Under the pieces are notes generated by a model. That model was given only the letters and a program-made list of their open reading frames with translations, was not told the origin of the DNA and ran no database searches. A stretch of 64,000 nucleotides of DNA, from assembly GCF_017571465.1 (NCBI RefSeq), contig NZ_JAGETV010000011.1, forward strand, positions 1 through 64,000, written 5' to 3'. Below, in pieces: positions 39,939 through 49,903 of the stretch. Source of the DNA: Thiomicrorhabdus marina. GTDB lineage: Bacteria > Pseudomonadota > Gammaproteobacteria > Thiomicrospirales > Thiomicrospiraceae. The translations under genes and the position numbers were made by a program. Position 1 is the stretch's first letter; every line of letters starts with the position of its first letter.

Positions 39939-40822
39939 GGTACCAGCTTAACCTCTTTAAAAATCGCATTGTAGTTTGCTTGCGTCCATTCATGGAACGG
40001 CTTTGGATCGAGGCGATGCGATAGAAACAACACCTCATAATGTAAATGCGCGCCAGATGAGCGACCGGTATTGCCGACCTCGCCGATCTTATCACCCTTA
40101 TAAACAAAATCGCCGACCTTAACTGAGCGCTTACTTAAGTGCCCATAACGGGTTTTAAAACCGTTAGCGTGCGTCACAGTAATCAAGTTACCGAAACCGG
40201 ACTGCTTATTGTAAGCAGAAAAAGAGACAATGCCATCTGCAGTGGTAATCACTTCATCACCACGTTTACTGCGATAATCAATACCGTTGTGTTTTTTTCT
40301 GACCCCAGTTACCGGATGCTTCCTAAATCCATACAAACTGGTCAAGCCTTTAAAATTCTTGACCGCCGGTCCGTTTGGCACCGCATTCAACATCAGACTG
40401 CGCTCCAGCGAACTCATTTGTAAATGCTGTAAGCGTTCAGCTAACGGAACATCATCAATGCCTTGCAACTCTTGCTTGGTTAACATTGCCTCTTCGATGT
40501 TCTGTAAGGTTGAGTCCAATGTATCTAACTGCTGGCTCTTTTCCTGCAAACTGGCTTCCAGCTCAACCTTCTCAGACAGCATCTGTTCATAGTCTTGCTG
40601 AGTTTTTGCCAATCTATCGGAATAGGCCTGTACCGCAAACTTATGCTGCTCTTGAACTCGATCGACTTTATTTGAAAACCACCAAACGGTAGCCGCGCCA
40701 ATTACCCAAGCAAAAAACATTACCACCAGCAACCAACCAAAAAAACGTTTGGCTAGCTGGGAAAACGAATAATGACGTGCACCATGCACGTCACTAATAG
40801 TAATGGTAAAACGGTTGCGCAT
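39812..40822 (-). CDS. M23 (LytM-type) metallopeptidase, membrane anchored
   Basis: 336 residues. An N-terminal cytoplasmic leader, one membrane helix (about 31-50), a periplasmic coiled coil (about 55-115) and a C-terminal LytM domain are visible. Zinc ligands are likely in KHNGIDYRSKRGDEV (H and D) and SGAHLHYEV (HxH), so the active site looks intact. The last about 41 codons run out of frame into the bactofilin gene. It is expected to cleave peptidoglycan cross-links or act at a bactofilin scaffold. Confidence 0.9.
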   Translation of the reverse strand: MRNRFTITISDVHGARHYSFSQLAKRFFGWLLVVMFFAWVIGAATVWWFSNKVDRVQEQHKFAVQAYSDRLAKTQQDYEQMLSEKVELEASLQEKSQQLDTLDSTLQNIEEAMLTKQELQGIDDVPLAERLQHLQMSSLERSLMLNAVPNGPAVKNFKGLTSLYGFRKHPVTGVRKKHNGIDYRSKRGDEVITTADGIVSFSAYNKQSGFGNLITVTHANGFKTRYGHLSKRSVKVGDFVYKGDKIGEVGNTGRSSGAHLHYEVLFLSHRLDPKPFHEWTQANYNAIFKEVKLVPWGSLVQVVNLQAKRVERQLLPQDVAFKANSPSSKVSFTTTD

Positions 40823-40848
40823 TTAAACCGGAATGATTCAGGTAAAGG

Positions 40849-41922
40849 TTACAGCGCAGCGACGACTGCATCACCCATTTCAGAACAGGTTACCTGAGTC
40901 ATACCGTCTTCCATGATGTCGCCAGTACGCAGACCTTGGTCAAGTACTTTAGAAATCGCGTCTTCAATCTTAACCGCCAAGTCTTCACGACCTAGCGTAT
41001 AACGCAGCATCATCGCAGCAGACATAATTGTCGCTAACGGGTTGGCTTTGTTTTGACCGGCGATATCCGGTGCAGAACCGTGCGAAGGCTCGTACATCCC
41101 TTTGTTATTTTTATCCAGCGACGCAGAAGCCAACATCCCGATAGAACCGGTCAGCATTGACGCTTCATCCGACAAAATATCACCGAACATATTACCGGTT
41201 ACCATAACGTCGAACTGCTTAGGATTTAACACCAACTGCATCGCTGCGTTATCAACATACATGTGATTCACTTCAACTTCCGGATATTCAGGAGCGATTT
41301 CATCAATAATTTCACGCCACATTTCCGTTACTTCAAGAACATTGGCCTTATCAACCGAAGTCAGTTTTTTACCACGTTTCATTGCCGCTTGGAAAGCCAC
41401 GTGCGCGATACGTTTTACTTCAGATTCAGAGTAAACGTAAGTGTTATAACCTTGGCGCTCACCGTTTTCCAAAGTACGGATACCACGTGGCTGACCGAAG
41501 TAGATACCGCCTGTCAATTCACGCACGATAAGAATATCTAGACCAGCAACGATTTCCGGCTTAAGCGTAGATGCTGAAGCCAATTGCGGGAATAGCATTG
41601 CAGGACGAAGGTTAGCGAAAAGCTCCATCTCTTTACGAAGACGTAGCAGACCTTTCTCAGGACGCACCGAAATATCTAGCGATTCCCACTTGTAACCACC
41701 TACAGCACCCAGTAGAACTGCATCAGCATCATGCGCTTTCTGCATTGTCTCGTCTGCCAAAGGCACACCGTGAACATCATAGGCTGCACCACCAACCAAA
41801 TCTTCTTCCATTGCAATATCCAAACCGTCAGTCTCAACCAACTTATTCAATACTTTTACTGCTTCAGCAGTAATCTCAGGACCGATACCGTCACCAGGAA
41901 GAATCAATACGTTCTTTGTCAT
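40849..41922 (-). CDS. leuB: 3-isopropylmalate dehydrogenase
   Basis: 357 residues. PGDGIGPEI lies near the N-terminus (about 9-17). The substrate arginines are in [16 protein letters not shown], and the metal-binding aspartates in [15 protein letters not shown]. It performs oxidative decarboxylation in leucine synthesis. A 154-bp gap separates it from leuD; I see no gene there. Confidence 0.97.
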   Translation of the reverse strand: MTKNVLILPGDGIGPEITAEAVKVLNKLVETDGLDIAMEEDLVGGAAYDVHGVPLADETMQKAHDADAVLLGAVGGYKWESLDISVRPEKGLLRLRKEMELFANLRPAMLFPQLASASTLKPEIVAGLDILIVRELTGGIYFGQPRGIRTLENGERQGYNTYVYSESEVKRIAHVAFQAAMKRGKKLTSVDKANVLEVTEMWREIIDEIAPEYPEVEVNHMYVDNAAMQLVLNPKQFDVMVTGNMFGDILSDEASMLTGSIGMLASASLDKNNKGMYEPSHGSAPDIAGQNKANPLATIMSAAMMLRYTLGREDLAVKIEDAISKVLDQGLRTGDIMEDGMTQVTCSEMGDAVVAAL

Positions 41923-42076
41923 TTTATTTCTCTTAAATTTTTAAAGTTTTTTAAGAGGGTTAATACCCTCTTTTAGAATTCTGTTCGCTACTTAGTGCGT
42001 TTGATACGAGTCATGCTTGAGAAGATAAATTTCAACCTTCTTCATCCAAGCATCGACCTCGCATGAAACACCCTCG

Positions 42077-42712
42077 TTAATACAGCCAAGGCTTAGTCGC
42101 TTTTCGGTTTGCTTCAAAGGCTTCAATTTCTGCCGCATGTTCAAGCGTCAGGCCGATATCATCCAAACCGTTCAGTAGGCAGTGCTTACGGAAGCTATCG
42201 ACATCAAACGCAATTTCGTCGCCATTCGGCTTAACGATTTTCTGCTCAGCCAAATTAATTTTCAGCTCGTAACCTTCCGTTTCAAAGGTTTCATTAAATA
42301 GATCATCAACGGTTTTCTCATCCAAAATAATTGGCAGAATGCCGTTTTTGAATGAGTTATTGAAGAAGATATCCGCAAAGCTTGGCGAGATAATCACATC
42401 AAACCCGAAATCTTTCAATGCCCATGGCGCATGCTCACGAGATGAACCACAACCGAAGTTTTCACGTGCCAGCAGGATTTTCGCCCCCTGATAACGCGCT
42501 TGGTTCAAAACAAAATCTTTACGCAATGGACGTTGAGAGTTATCCGAGTCCGGCTGACCTACATCTTCATAACGCCATTCGTCAAACAGATTCGGTCCAA
42601 AGCCGGTGCGTTTGATTGATTTCAAAAACTGCTTCGGAATAATCGCGTCGGTATCGACATTCGCTCGGTCTAGCGGCGCGACAATTGCACTAAAGGTTGT
42701 AAACTTTTCCAT
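42077..42712 (-). CDS. leuD: 3-isopropylmalate dehydratase small subunit
   Basis: A 211-residue swivelling domain of the aconitase family. [18 protein letters not shown] is at the N-terminus, and [19 protein letters not shown] around 86-104 contributes substrate-binding residues. It functions with LeuC, whose gene ends 15 bases upstream. Confidence 0.97.
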   Translation of the reverse strand: MEKFTTFSAIVAPLDRANVDTDAIIPKQFLKSIKRTGFGPNLFDEWRYEDVGQPDSDNSQRPLRKDFVLNQARYQGAKILLARENFGCGSSREHAPWALKDFGFDVIISPSFADIFFNNSFKNGILPIILDEKTVDDLFNETFETEGYELKINLAEQKIVKPNGDEIAFDVDSFRKHCLLNGLDDIGLTLEHAAEIEAFEANRKATKPWLY

Positions 42713-42727
42713 CTAATCTCTCCAATC

Positions 42728-44143
42728 TTAAAGCATGTCACGCACGTCAACAAAGTGACCTTCAACCGCAGCCGCAGCCGCCATTTCCGGGCTCACCAAG
42801 TGCGTACGACCACCGGCACCTTGACGACCTTCAAAGTTACGGTTTGAAGTCGATGCACAGTGCTTACCGCTTGGAAGACGGTCAGCATTCATTGCCAAAC
42901 ACATTGAACACCCTGGGTTACGCCATTCAAAACCGGCTTCGATAAAGATTTTATCCAACCCTTCCGCTTCCGCCTGCTCTTTAACCAGACCGGAACCCGG
43001 AACCGCGATTGCCAACTCAACCTTGTCAGAAATCTTGCGACCTTTTAATACTTCCGCTGCCGCACGCAAGTCTTCGATACGCGAGTTAGTGCAAGAACCG
43101 ATAAAGATGTATTCCGCTGGAATATCTTTAATCGCGGTACCGGCTGCAAGCCCCATGTATTTCAGCGCATTACGGATCGAAGTGGCCTTAACCGGGTCCG
43201 CTTCTTTTTCAGGATCAGGAATCACACCATCGACACCTAACACCATCTCTGGAGACGTTCCCCAAGAAACCTGAGGTTCGATATCTGCACCGTTCATTTC
43301 AACAACGCAGTCAAATTCCGCGTCGTCGTCAGAATGCAAATCTTGCCACGCTTCAACCGCCATATCCCAATTTGCACCGGTTGGCGCAAACGGACGACCT
43401 TTAACGTATTCAACCGTCTTATCGTCAACTGCGACCAGACCAACACGCGCACCGCCTTCGATAGCCATATTACAAACCGTCATACGCCCTTCAATCGACA
43501 TATCGCGGAAAACTTGACCACCGAACTCAATCGCGTAACCGGTACCACCGGCAGTACCAATCTTACCGATAATCGCCAAAATTACGTCTTTCGGAGTAAC
43601 ACCCGGCTTAAGCTGACCGTCAACTTTCACCAACATGTTTTTCATTTTCTTCTGGATAAGGCACTGCGTTGCTAGAACGTGCTCAACTTCCGAAGTACCG
43701 ATACCGTGCGCCAATGCACCTAACGCACCGTGCGTCGCCGTGTGCGAGTCACCGCAAACCAGCGTGCTACCCGGCAACGTTTTGCCTTCTTCCGGTCCAA
43801 CCACGTGCACGATACCTTGGCGTGGGTCACCCATACCGAATTCAGTGATACCGAACTCTTTGGTGTTCATGCCAAGCGTTACCACCTGAATACGCGAAAT
43901 CGGATCTTCAATGGTTTCTGCACCACCTTTCAATTCCGTGGTCGGAACATTATGATCACAAGTTGCCAAGTTGGCTTCGATACGCCATGGTTTACGGCCT
44001 GCAATACGCAGCCCTTCAAACGCCTGTGGAGAAGTCACTTCATGCAGCAGTTGACGGTCAATATAAATAAGCGCCGTACCATCTTCTTCCTGACGAACCA
44101 CATGGTCGTCCCACAATTTGTCATATAACGTTTTTCCAGCCAT
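42728..44143 (-). CDS. leuC: 3-isopropylmalate dehydratase large subunit
   Basis: A 471-residue [4Fe-4S] aconitase-family enzyme. Cluster cysteines are in [11 protein letters not shown] and [10 protein letters not shown], and [27 protein letters not shown] binds substrate. It isomerises 2- and 3-isopropylmalate. Divergent from queE with a 142-bp intergenic region that should hold both promoters; I saw no leucine-rich leader peptide there. Confidence 0.97.
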   Translation of the reverse strand: MAGKTLYDKLWDDHVVRQEEDGTALIYIDRQLLHEVTSPQAFEGLRIAGRKPWRIEANLATCDHNVPTTELKGGAETIEDPISRIQVVTLGMNTKEFGITEFGMGDPRQGIVHVVGPEEGKTLPGSTLVCGDSHTATHGALGALAHGIGTSEVEHVLATQCLIQKKMKNMLVKVDGQLKPGVTPKDVILAIIGKIGTAGGTGYAIEFGGQVFRDMSIEGRMTVCNMAIEGGARVGLVAVDDKTVEYVKGRPFAPTGANWDMAVEAWQDLHSDDDAEFDCVVEMNGADIEPQVSWGTSPEMVLGVDGVIPDPEKEADPVKATSIRNALKYMGLAAGTAIKDIPAEYIFIGSCTNSRIEDLRAAAEVLKGRKISDKVELAIAVPGSGLVKEQAEAEGLDKIFIEAGFEWRNPGCSMCLAMNADRLPSGKHCASTSNRNFEGRQGAGGRTHLVSPEMAAAAAVEGHFVDVRDML

Positions 44144-44285
44144 AGCTCTCGTTACCTGTTATCCAATGTTTAGAATTTCAAAAATAGCAGAAAATTATAG
44201 CCGTTAGCCCCCGACCCTGACAAGAAAATCCCGTTGAATCAATGAGAAAAAGGTAAAATGCGGCAAAAAAATTTAGGTTTAGTCA

Positions 44286-44930
44286 ATGAGTTATTCGATA
44301 AAAGAAGTCTTCTACTCGTTACAAGGTGAAGGATTCCATGCCGGTCGTCCGGCGATCTTCTGCCGTTTCAGCAACTGCAATCTCTGGACCGGTCGCGAAG
44401 AAGATCGCGAAAAAGCGATTTGTCAGTTTTGTGATACCGACTTTATCGGCACCGATGGACAAAACGGTGGCCGCTTTAAAACTGCCGAGGATTTGGTGCA
44501 GCATCTACTGCAATTCTGGCCGGAAAAAAGTGACGTGCATCCGTTTGTCATTTTGACTGGCGGCGAGCCGCTCATGCAGGTTGACGAGACCTTAACCACG
44601 GCCATGCACGCTGCCCATTTTGAAATCGCGGTGGAAACCAATGGCACTAAACCAGCACCGGCCGGACTGGATTGGATTTGCGTCAGCCCAAAAGCCAATA
44701 CTGAAATCGTGCTGACGCAAGGTGACGAGTTAAAACTGGTTTACCCACAACCAACGCTAATGCCGAAACAAGTTGAAGAATTGGACTATAAGCACTTCTA
44801 TCTGCAACCGATGGCCGACACCAATACTAATCTAAACCAGAAGCATACACAGATGGCATTGGAATATTGCCTAAAACACCCGAAATGGAATTTAAGTCTA
44901 CAGACACATAAATTCTTAGGAATCGACTAA
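44286..44930 (+). CDS. queE: 7-carboxy-7-deazaguanine synthase
   Basis: A 214-residue radical-SAM enzyme of queuosine synthesis. The cluster motif is the unusual CX14CX2C (C31, C46, C49) found in a subset of QueE enzymes rather than CX3CX2C. SLQGEGFHAGRPAIFCRF precedes it and LTGGEPLMQ follows. It converts carboxy-tetrahydropterin to the 7-deazaguanine base of Q-modified tRNA. It precedes rlmD by 38 bases in the same direction. Confidence 0.96.
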   Translation: MSYSIKEVFYSLQGEGFHAGRPAIFCRFSNCNLWTGREEDREKAICQFCDTDFIGTDGQNGGRFKTAEDLVQHLLQFWPEKSDVHPFVILTGGEPLMQVDETLTTAMHAAHFEIAVETNGTKPAPAGLDWICVSPKANTEIVLTQGDELKLVYPQPTLMPKQVEELDYKHFYLQPMADTNTNLNQKHTQMALEYCLKHPKWNLSLQTHKFLGID

Positions 44931-44968
44931 AACTCCACTTTCGCAAGCTGCAAAAAAAGATAACGAAT

Positions 44969-46216
44969 ATGAAAGAAATCATTGAAAGCTTAGAAGTCAC
45001 CGGTCTGTCGCATGATGGTCGTGGTATTACCCACATTGATGGCAAAACCTGCTTTGTCGCCAACGCAGTACCGGGCGATATCGTCACCGCCAAAATCAGC
45101 AATGACGAACGTAATTTCTTGGAAGCGCGCTTACTGAAAATCGAGCAACCTTCGGCAGAGCGCGTTGATCCTTTCTGTGACAAATACAATGAATGCGGCG
45201 GCTGTCAGTTGCAACACCTGTCCGTCAGCGCACAGCGCTACTGGAAAGCAGAAAACTTTTTTACCGAGTTAAAACAAAAAGTTAACACAGAAATCTGTGA
45301 ATTTTTCGACACCTTAATATCGACTGACCGCGCCTATCGTCGTCGAGCGCGTTTGGCGTTAGAAGTTGATAAAAAAGACAAACAAGCACGTTTCGGTTTT
45401 CGTCGCTCACAAGACAATCGCTTGGTCGATATCGAACACTGTCCGGTTTTGACCGATGAACTGAACCAAGCCATTCAACAAGTGCGTCCACAATTGCTAG
45501 AAACCGCTTCGCGTAAAACTCAAGAGTTAACCATTGTTGCGGCAGATAACGGTATTTTTGGGCTTAAAGAAAATGCCAAACAGCCGTCCTACCAAATTCA
45601 AGGTAAGCAAGCGCTAAGGTTACAATTTCCCCAAGACGGTTTTATCCAAGTTAATGCGGAAATAAACCAGAAAATGCTCGACCAAGCGATTAACTGGCTC
45701 GACATTCAATCCGAACATAAAGTCATCGACTTTTTTTGCGGTGTCGGCAACTTCACCCTGCCATTAGCGCAATACAGTCAACAAGCCATCGGCATTGAAG
45801 GTTTGGATGAACTGGTGCAAGCAGCGCAGGATAATGCAGCTGACAATGGGCTAGAGAACGGTCAATTTGCAAAAGCTGACCTGTTTAAAGACGTCTCTCA
45901 TCAAGAATGGTTTCGAGGTCAAAACTATGACCGAATCCTACTTGATCCAGGTCGTTTGGGGGCTGCAAAGCTTTGCAGCCAACTTGGGCAATTACAGGCA
46001 GAGAAAATCGTCTATGTCTCTTGCAATGCAGCGACCTTGATTCGAGATATTAAGCTTTTACAAGAACAGGGCTACCAACTCCGCAAAGCCTGTGCCATGG
46101 ATATGTTCCCGCACACCACCCACCTTGAAGTGATGGTCATGCTGGAAAAAGGTAAAAAACCGAAAAAACAGCGCAACAAACGCTTGGAAAGCAAAAAGCG
46201 CGTTTTTAAATTTTAG
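44969..46216 (+). CDS. rlmD: 23S rRNA m5U1939 methyltransferase RlmD
   Basis: 415 residues. An N-terminal TRAM domain (about 5-60) is followed by the [4Fe-4S] motif CDKYNECGGC with a fourth Cys in IEHCPV. The SAM domain has VIDFFCGVGNFTLPLA, LDPGRLGAAKL and the nucleophile in VYVSCNAATLIRD. A basic C-terminal tail follows. It is a housekeeping rRNA methylase. Its stop codon immediately abuts the hairpin repeat. Confidence 0.96.
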   Translation: MKEIIESLEVTGLSHDGRGITHIDGKTCFVANAVPGDIVTAKISNDERNFLEARLLKIEQPSAERVDPFCDKYNECGGCQLQHLSVSAQRYWKAENFFTELKQKVNTEICEFFDTLISTDRAYRRRARLALEVDKKDKQARFGFRRSQDNRLVDIEHCPVLTDELNQAIQQVRPQLLETASRKTQELTIVAADNGIFGLKENAKQPSYQIQGKQALRLQFPQDGFIQVNAEINQKMLDQAINWLDIQSEHKVIDFFCGVGNFTLPLAQYSQQAIGIEGLDELVQAAQDNAADNGLENGQFAKADLFKDVSHQEWFRGQNYDRILLDPGRLGAAKLCSQLGQLQAEKIVYVSCNAATLIRDIKLLQEQGYQLRKACAMDMFPHTTHLEVMVMLEKGKKPKKQRNKRLESKKRVFKF

Positions 46217-46260
46217 GGAAGCGCAGAACAAGTCCAAATGGGGACTTATTCTGCGCTTCC
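46217..46260. repeat. Complete dispersed hairpin repeat between rlmD and cbbR
   Basis: Arms of 19 bases at 46217-46235 (GGAAGCGCAGAACAAGTCC) and 46242-46260 pair with one C-A mismatch around a six-base loop. It starts one base after the rlmD stop and ends eight bases before the cbbR stop, so it probably acts as a two-way transcription barrier, although it has only a short T content. A half copy, 27 bases identical, lies at 3492-3518. Confidence 0.9.
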
Positions 46261-46268
46261 TTAGGTCT

Positions 46269-47162
46269 TTATATACTTAAAGCGGTTTCATCGAGAATAA
46301 ATTTACGAAAGGCTTCCGCAACCGGCGAAAGCCTTTTCTCTTGCAGGTGAACAAGATACCAGTAACGTTCAATCGGCGTGCCTTCAACTTGCAAAACCGC
46401 CAAACTGGCATGCTCCAACTCAACCTGAATGGTGTGTATTGACACCAATGACAAACCGAAGCCGGAGTTAACCGCGCTCTTAATCGAATCATTCGAGTTG
46501 AATAACATCCCAATTTGTAAATTATCTTCCTGCCCCCTGAAAAAACTTTCCATTGCTTGACGGGTACCAGAACTTTCTTCTCGGGCAACAAACGGCTCTT
46601 TTATTAATTCCTTTACCGAGACCGTTTTTCCAACTAATGGATGCTTCGGTTGCGCAATAAAGACCAATGGGTTTTTCATAAAAGGTTCAATACTGTAGTG
46701 ACTTTTTTCCGGTGGCTGCCCCATAATCACCAAGTCCACCAAATTCTTATCGACCTTGGACAGTAGAGCCTGCCGATTGGCAACCTCAATATCAAAATCG
46801 ACTTCGGGATACAAATTCCGAAAATTCCCTAACATCTCAATCGCAAAACTGCTGGCAGTCGAAGCGACTGCGACTTTTAAGCGTCCCTTGTGGCCCCCTT
46901 TCATTTCAGCAAAATGATTTTTCGCTTCAGCAACCAACCCCAAAATGGACTCGGCATAGTTCTGCATATCCACACCGGCATCCGTTAAAAAGATTTTCTT
47001 GCCAACCTTTTCAAACAAACTCACACCGACCTCTTCCTCTAACAACTTAACTTGCTTAGAAACCGCCGGCTGACTCATAAACAGTTTTTCAGAGGCTCGA
47101 GTGTAATTCAAACAGCTTGCCACCATTCGAAACACCTTCAATTGACGCAATGAAATTCGCAC
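46269..47162 (-). CDS. cbbR: LysR-family regulator CbbR, divergent from cbbM
   Basis: 297 residues with a GTG start at 47162, preceded by AAAAGG nine bases upstream and giving MRISLRQLKVFRMV, the expected CbbR opening; a TTG farther upstream at 47186 is less likely. The HTH is in YTRASEKLFMSQPAVSKQVKLLEEE (about 23-47). The C-terminal PBP-like effector domain has IEPFMKNPLVFIAQPKHPL and VAREESSGTRQAMESFF. CbbR activates RuBisCO genes in response to metabolites. Divergent orientation next to cbbM supports the assignment. Confidence 0.9.
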   Translation of the reverse strand: MRISLRQLKVFRMVASCLNYTRASEKLFMSQPAVSKQVKLLEEEVGVSLFEKVGKKIFLTDAGVDMQNYAESILGLVAEAKNHFAEMKGGHKGRLKVAVASTASSFAIEMLGNFRNLYPEVDFDIEVANRQALLSKVDKNLVDLVIMGQPPEKSHYSIEPFMKNPLVFIAQPKHPLVGKTVSVKELIKEPFVAREESSGTRQAMESFFRGQEDNLQIGMLFNSNDSIKSAVNSGFGLSLVSIHTIQVELEHASLAVLQVEGTPIERYWYLVHLQEKRLSPVAEAFRKFILDETALSI

Positions 47163-47179
47163 TAAACATAACCTTTTAG

Positions 47180-47217
47180 TTATCAAAACTATCGATAAAT
47201 AAAATTTTACTTATAAT
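47180..47217 (+). promoter_or_regulatory. Putative CbbR operator and cbbM promoter
   Basis: TTATC-N9-GATAA (47180-47198) is a dyad of the LysR type. A consensus -10 box TATAAT lies at 47212-47217. With 17-bp spacing the -35 position (47189-47194, CTATCG) is far from TTGACA and overlaps the dyad, which fits activator-dependent transcription. Inferred from sequence only. Confidence 0.55.
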
Positions 47218-47356
47218 CTTGCAAAAAATAAACTAGTGCCCATCAAATTTTCAGCCTGTCTGAAAAAGATAGAAACCTTTAAAGAGGCATCTCTTTATTT
47301 TAGTAAGGAAGAGCAATTACGTTTTCGCCCTTCCCCAATAACCAAAGGACTACAGA

Positions 47357-48757
47357 ATGGATCAGTCGAATCGTTACGCTGACTTAGCTCTACAAGAAGA
47401 TACGCTAGTATCTGATGATAACCACCTACTCGTTGCCTACCGTCTAAAACCTGCTGAAGGTTACGGCTTCCTAGAAGTTGCTGCGCACGTTGCAGCAGAA
47501 TCTTCAACCGGTACTAACGTTGAAGTTTCGACCACCGATGATTTCACTCGCGGTGTTGACGCACTGGTTTATGAAATCGACGAAGCGGCTTTCGGTGAAG
47601 ACGGTGGTCTAATGAAGATCGCATACCCAGTCGCGCTATTCGATCCTAACCTACTGGACGGTCACTACAACGTTTCTCACATGTGGTCTCTAATCCTAGG
47701 TAACAACCAAGGTATGGGTGACCACGTTGGTCTACGTATGCTTGACTTCTACGTTCCAGAGAAAATGGTTAAACGTTTCGACGGTCCAGCTACGGACATC
47801 TCTGACCTATGGCGCGTACTAGGTCGTCCAGAAGTTGACGGCGGTTACATCGCTGGTACGATCATCAAACCTAAACTAGGTCTACGTCCAGAGCCATTCG
47901 CGAAAGCATGTTATGACTTCTGGCTAGGTGGTGATTTCATCAAGAATGATGAACCACAAGCTAACCAAGACTTCTGCCCAATGGAAACCGTTATTCCTCT
48001 CGTTGCAGAAACCATGGATCGCGCTCAACAAGAAACCGGTCAAGCGAAACTGTTCTCTGCGAACGTAACCGCTGACTTCCACGGTGAAATGGTTCGTCGT
48101 GGTGAATACGTTCTTGAGCAATTCGCTAAATACGGTAACGAAAAACACGTTGCATTCCTTGTTGACGGTTTCGTAACCGGTCCAGCGGGTGTAACCACTT
48201 GTCGTCGTAACTTCCCTGACACTTACCTACACTTCCACCGCGCTGGTCACGGTGCTTTGACTTCTTATAAGTCGCCTATGGGTATGGATCCAGTTTGTTA
48301 CATGAAGCTTGCTCGTCTAATGGGTGCTTCGGGTATCCACACCGGAACGATGGGTTACGGAAAAATGGAAGGTCACGCTGGTGAAACCGTTCTTGCTTAC
48401 ATGCTTGAGCGTGATGAGTGTCAAGGGCCTTACTTCTACCAAAAATGGTACGGCATGAAGCCGACTACGCCAATCATCTCTGGTGGTATGAACGCGCTAC
48501 GTCTACCTGGTTTCTTCGAGAACCTAGGTCACGGTAACGTAATCAACACGTGTGGTGGTGGTTCATTCGGTCACATCGACAGCCCAGCTGACGGTGGTAT
48601 CTCTCTAGGTCAAGCTTATGACTGCTGGAAGTCTGGTATCGACCCAATCGAATACGCGAAAGACCACAAAGAATTCGCGCGCGCGTTCGAGTCTTTCCCT
48701 CACGATGCAGACAAAATCTTCCCAGATTGGCGTGAGAAGCTTGGCGTACACAAATAA
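47357..48757 (+). CDS. cbbM: Ribulose-1,5-bisphosphate carboxylase, form II
   Basis: A 466-residue homodimeric-type RuBisCO closely following the Rhodospirillum rubrum form II pattern (opening [12 protein letters not shown]). Active-site residues are all present: K171 and K173 in [10 protein letters not shown], carbamylated K196 with D198 and E199 in [11 protein letters not shown]294 in HFHRAGHGA, and loop-6 K336 in TMGYGKMEG. It fixes CO2 in the Calvin cycle. Form II enzymes suit high CO2 and low O2. AAAGGA precedes the ATG. Highly biased codons (frequent CTA, GGT, CGT) suggest strong expression. Confidence 0.98.
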   Translation: MDQSNRYADLALQEDTLVSDDNHLLVAYRLKPAEGYGFLEVAAHVAAESSTGTNVEVSTTDDFTRGVDALVYEIDEAAFGEDGGLMKIAYPVALFDPNLLDGHYNVSHMWSLILGNNQGMGDHVGLRMLDFYVPEKMVKRFDGPATDISDLWRVLGRPEVDGGYIAGTIIKPKLGLRPEPFAKACYDFWLGGDFIKNDEPQANQDFCPMETVIPLVAETMDRAQQETGQAKLFSANVTADFHGEMVRRGEYVLEQFAKYGNEKHVAFLVDGFVTGPAGVTTCRRNFPDTYLHFHRAGHGALTSYKSPMGMDPVCYMKLARLMGASGIHTGTMGYGKMEGHAGETVLAYMLERDECQGPYFYQKWYGMKPTTPIISGGMNALRLPGFFENLGHGNVINTCGGGSFGHIDSPADGGISLGQAYDCWKSGIDPIEYAKDHKEFARAFESFPHDADKIFPDWREKLGVHK

Positions 48758-48790
48758 AATCGTGTTCTTAAGCCATTAAGATGCTCTTTT

Positions 48791-48816
48791 ACCCTGCCTT
48801 TTGGCAGGGTTTTTTT
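48791..48816 (+). terminator. Terminator between cbbM and cbbQ
   Basis: ACCCTGCCTTTTGGCAGGGTTTTTTT has an 8-bp GC-rich perfect stem and a seven-T run, 34 bases after the cbbM stop. It should make cbbM transcript more abundant than cbbQO. Confidence 0.93.
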
Positions 48817-48925
48817 CTTAATTTACCAATTACAAGTAGATGCCATCTAGGTTTTTGTAAAAACCAGAACCTATATGCAATTTACTTTTTGCAAAGCAAG
48901 ACAGAATAATTTTAGGGATACATGC

Positions 48926-49726
48926 ATGGATATTTCACAATACAAAATCGACAACGAACCTTTTTACGACGCACAGTCTAACGAAGTTGAACTTTACCAA
49001 GCGGCTTACGATGCTCGTCTACCGGTAATGGTTAAAGGGCCTACCGGTTGTGGTAAATCACGTTTTGTTGAGCACATGGCGTGGAAACTCGGTAAACCTA
49101 TTATTACCGTTTCCTGTAACGAAGACATCACCGCTTCAGACCTTGTTGGTCGCTACTTGCTAGACGCTAACGGCACCCGTTGGGTTGACGGCCCGCTAAC
49201 CATGGCGGCTCGTTACGGTGCCATCTGTTATCTGGATGAAATTGTCGAAGCACGTCAAGATACCATGGTTATTATCCACGCCCTAACCGATCACCGTCGT
49301 GAACTGTCATTAGACAAAAAAGGCGAATTAATCAAAGCACACCCTGATTTCCAACTGGTTATCTCATACAACCCGGGCTATCAATCGCTAATGAAAGACC
49401 TTAAACAATCGACTAAGCAACGTTTCTGTGCTCTGGATTTTGATTACGCCGATGCAGCAACCGAAGCACACATCCTACAAAAAGAAGGAAACGTTGACGA
49501 AGCAACAGCGAAGAAACTGGTACAAATTGGTGAAACCGCACGTAACCTAAAAGGTCACGGCCTGGATGAAGGTATCTCAACTCGTCTAATGGTATACGCG
49601 GCAACGCTTATCAACAAAGGGATTGCACCGGTTGAAGCTTGTAAGATGGCGCTGGTTCGTCCAATCACAGACGATGCAGATATTCGCGAGACATTAGACA
49701 ACGCAATCAAAATGATCTTCGCCTAA
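48926..49726 (+). CDS. cbbQ: RuBisCO activase ATPase CbbQ (MoxR-type AAA+)
   Basis: 266 residues from MDISQYKIDNEPF (48926, AGGGATA upstream); an earlier in-frame ATG at 48875 would overlap the leader. Walker A is GPTGCGKS at 38-45, Walker B ICYLDEIVEAR near 100-110, and a sensor-1 type VISYNPGYQ. CbbQ forms hexamers that, with CbbO, remove inhibitory sugar phosphates from RuBisCO. Its placement directly behind cbbM indicates it serves the form II enzyme (a CbbQ1-type). Confidence 0.95.
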   Translation: MDISQYKIDNEPFYDAQSNEVELYQAAYDARLPVMVKGPTGCGKSRFVEHMAWKLGKPIITVSCNEDITASDLVGRYLLDANGTRWVDGPLTMAARYGAICYLDEIVEARQDTMVIIHALTDHRRELSLDKKGELIKAHPDFQLVISYNPGYQSLMKDLKQSTKQRFCALDFDYADAATEAHILQKEGNVDEATAKKLVQIGETARNLKGHGLDEGISTRLMVYAATLINKGIAPVEACKMALVRPITDDADIRETLDNAIKMIFA

Positions 49727-49903
49727 ATCATTATTTTATTCGGGCATCCTTGGGCGCTGTGTGTTATTGATTTCGGTCGTGTATGAAAATATACACTCCC
49801 TCAATCGGCTTAACACAACATCCCAAATCTACCCATCTAAACTTAATGATTTCTATTTTTAAGAATAGAAAATTTTTGAAGTTAAACGAATGAGCGTTTA
49901 AGA

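Noticed and set aside
41923-42076. Tiny minus-strand frame between leuD and leuB (MKKVEIYLLKHDSYQTH)
   Set aside because: Only 17 codons, no clear ribosome site, no leucine run that would suggest an attenuation peptide.
47163-47186. Longer cbbR reading from TTG 47186
   Set aside because: It would add eight unconserved residues and overlap the candidate operator; the GTG at 47162 has AAAAGG nine bases upstream and gives the usual CbbR N-terminus.
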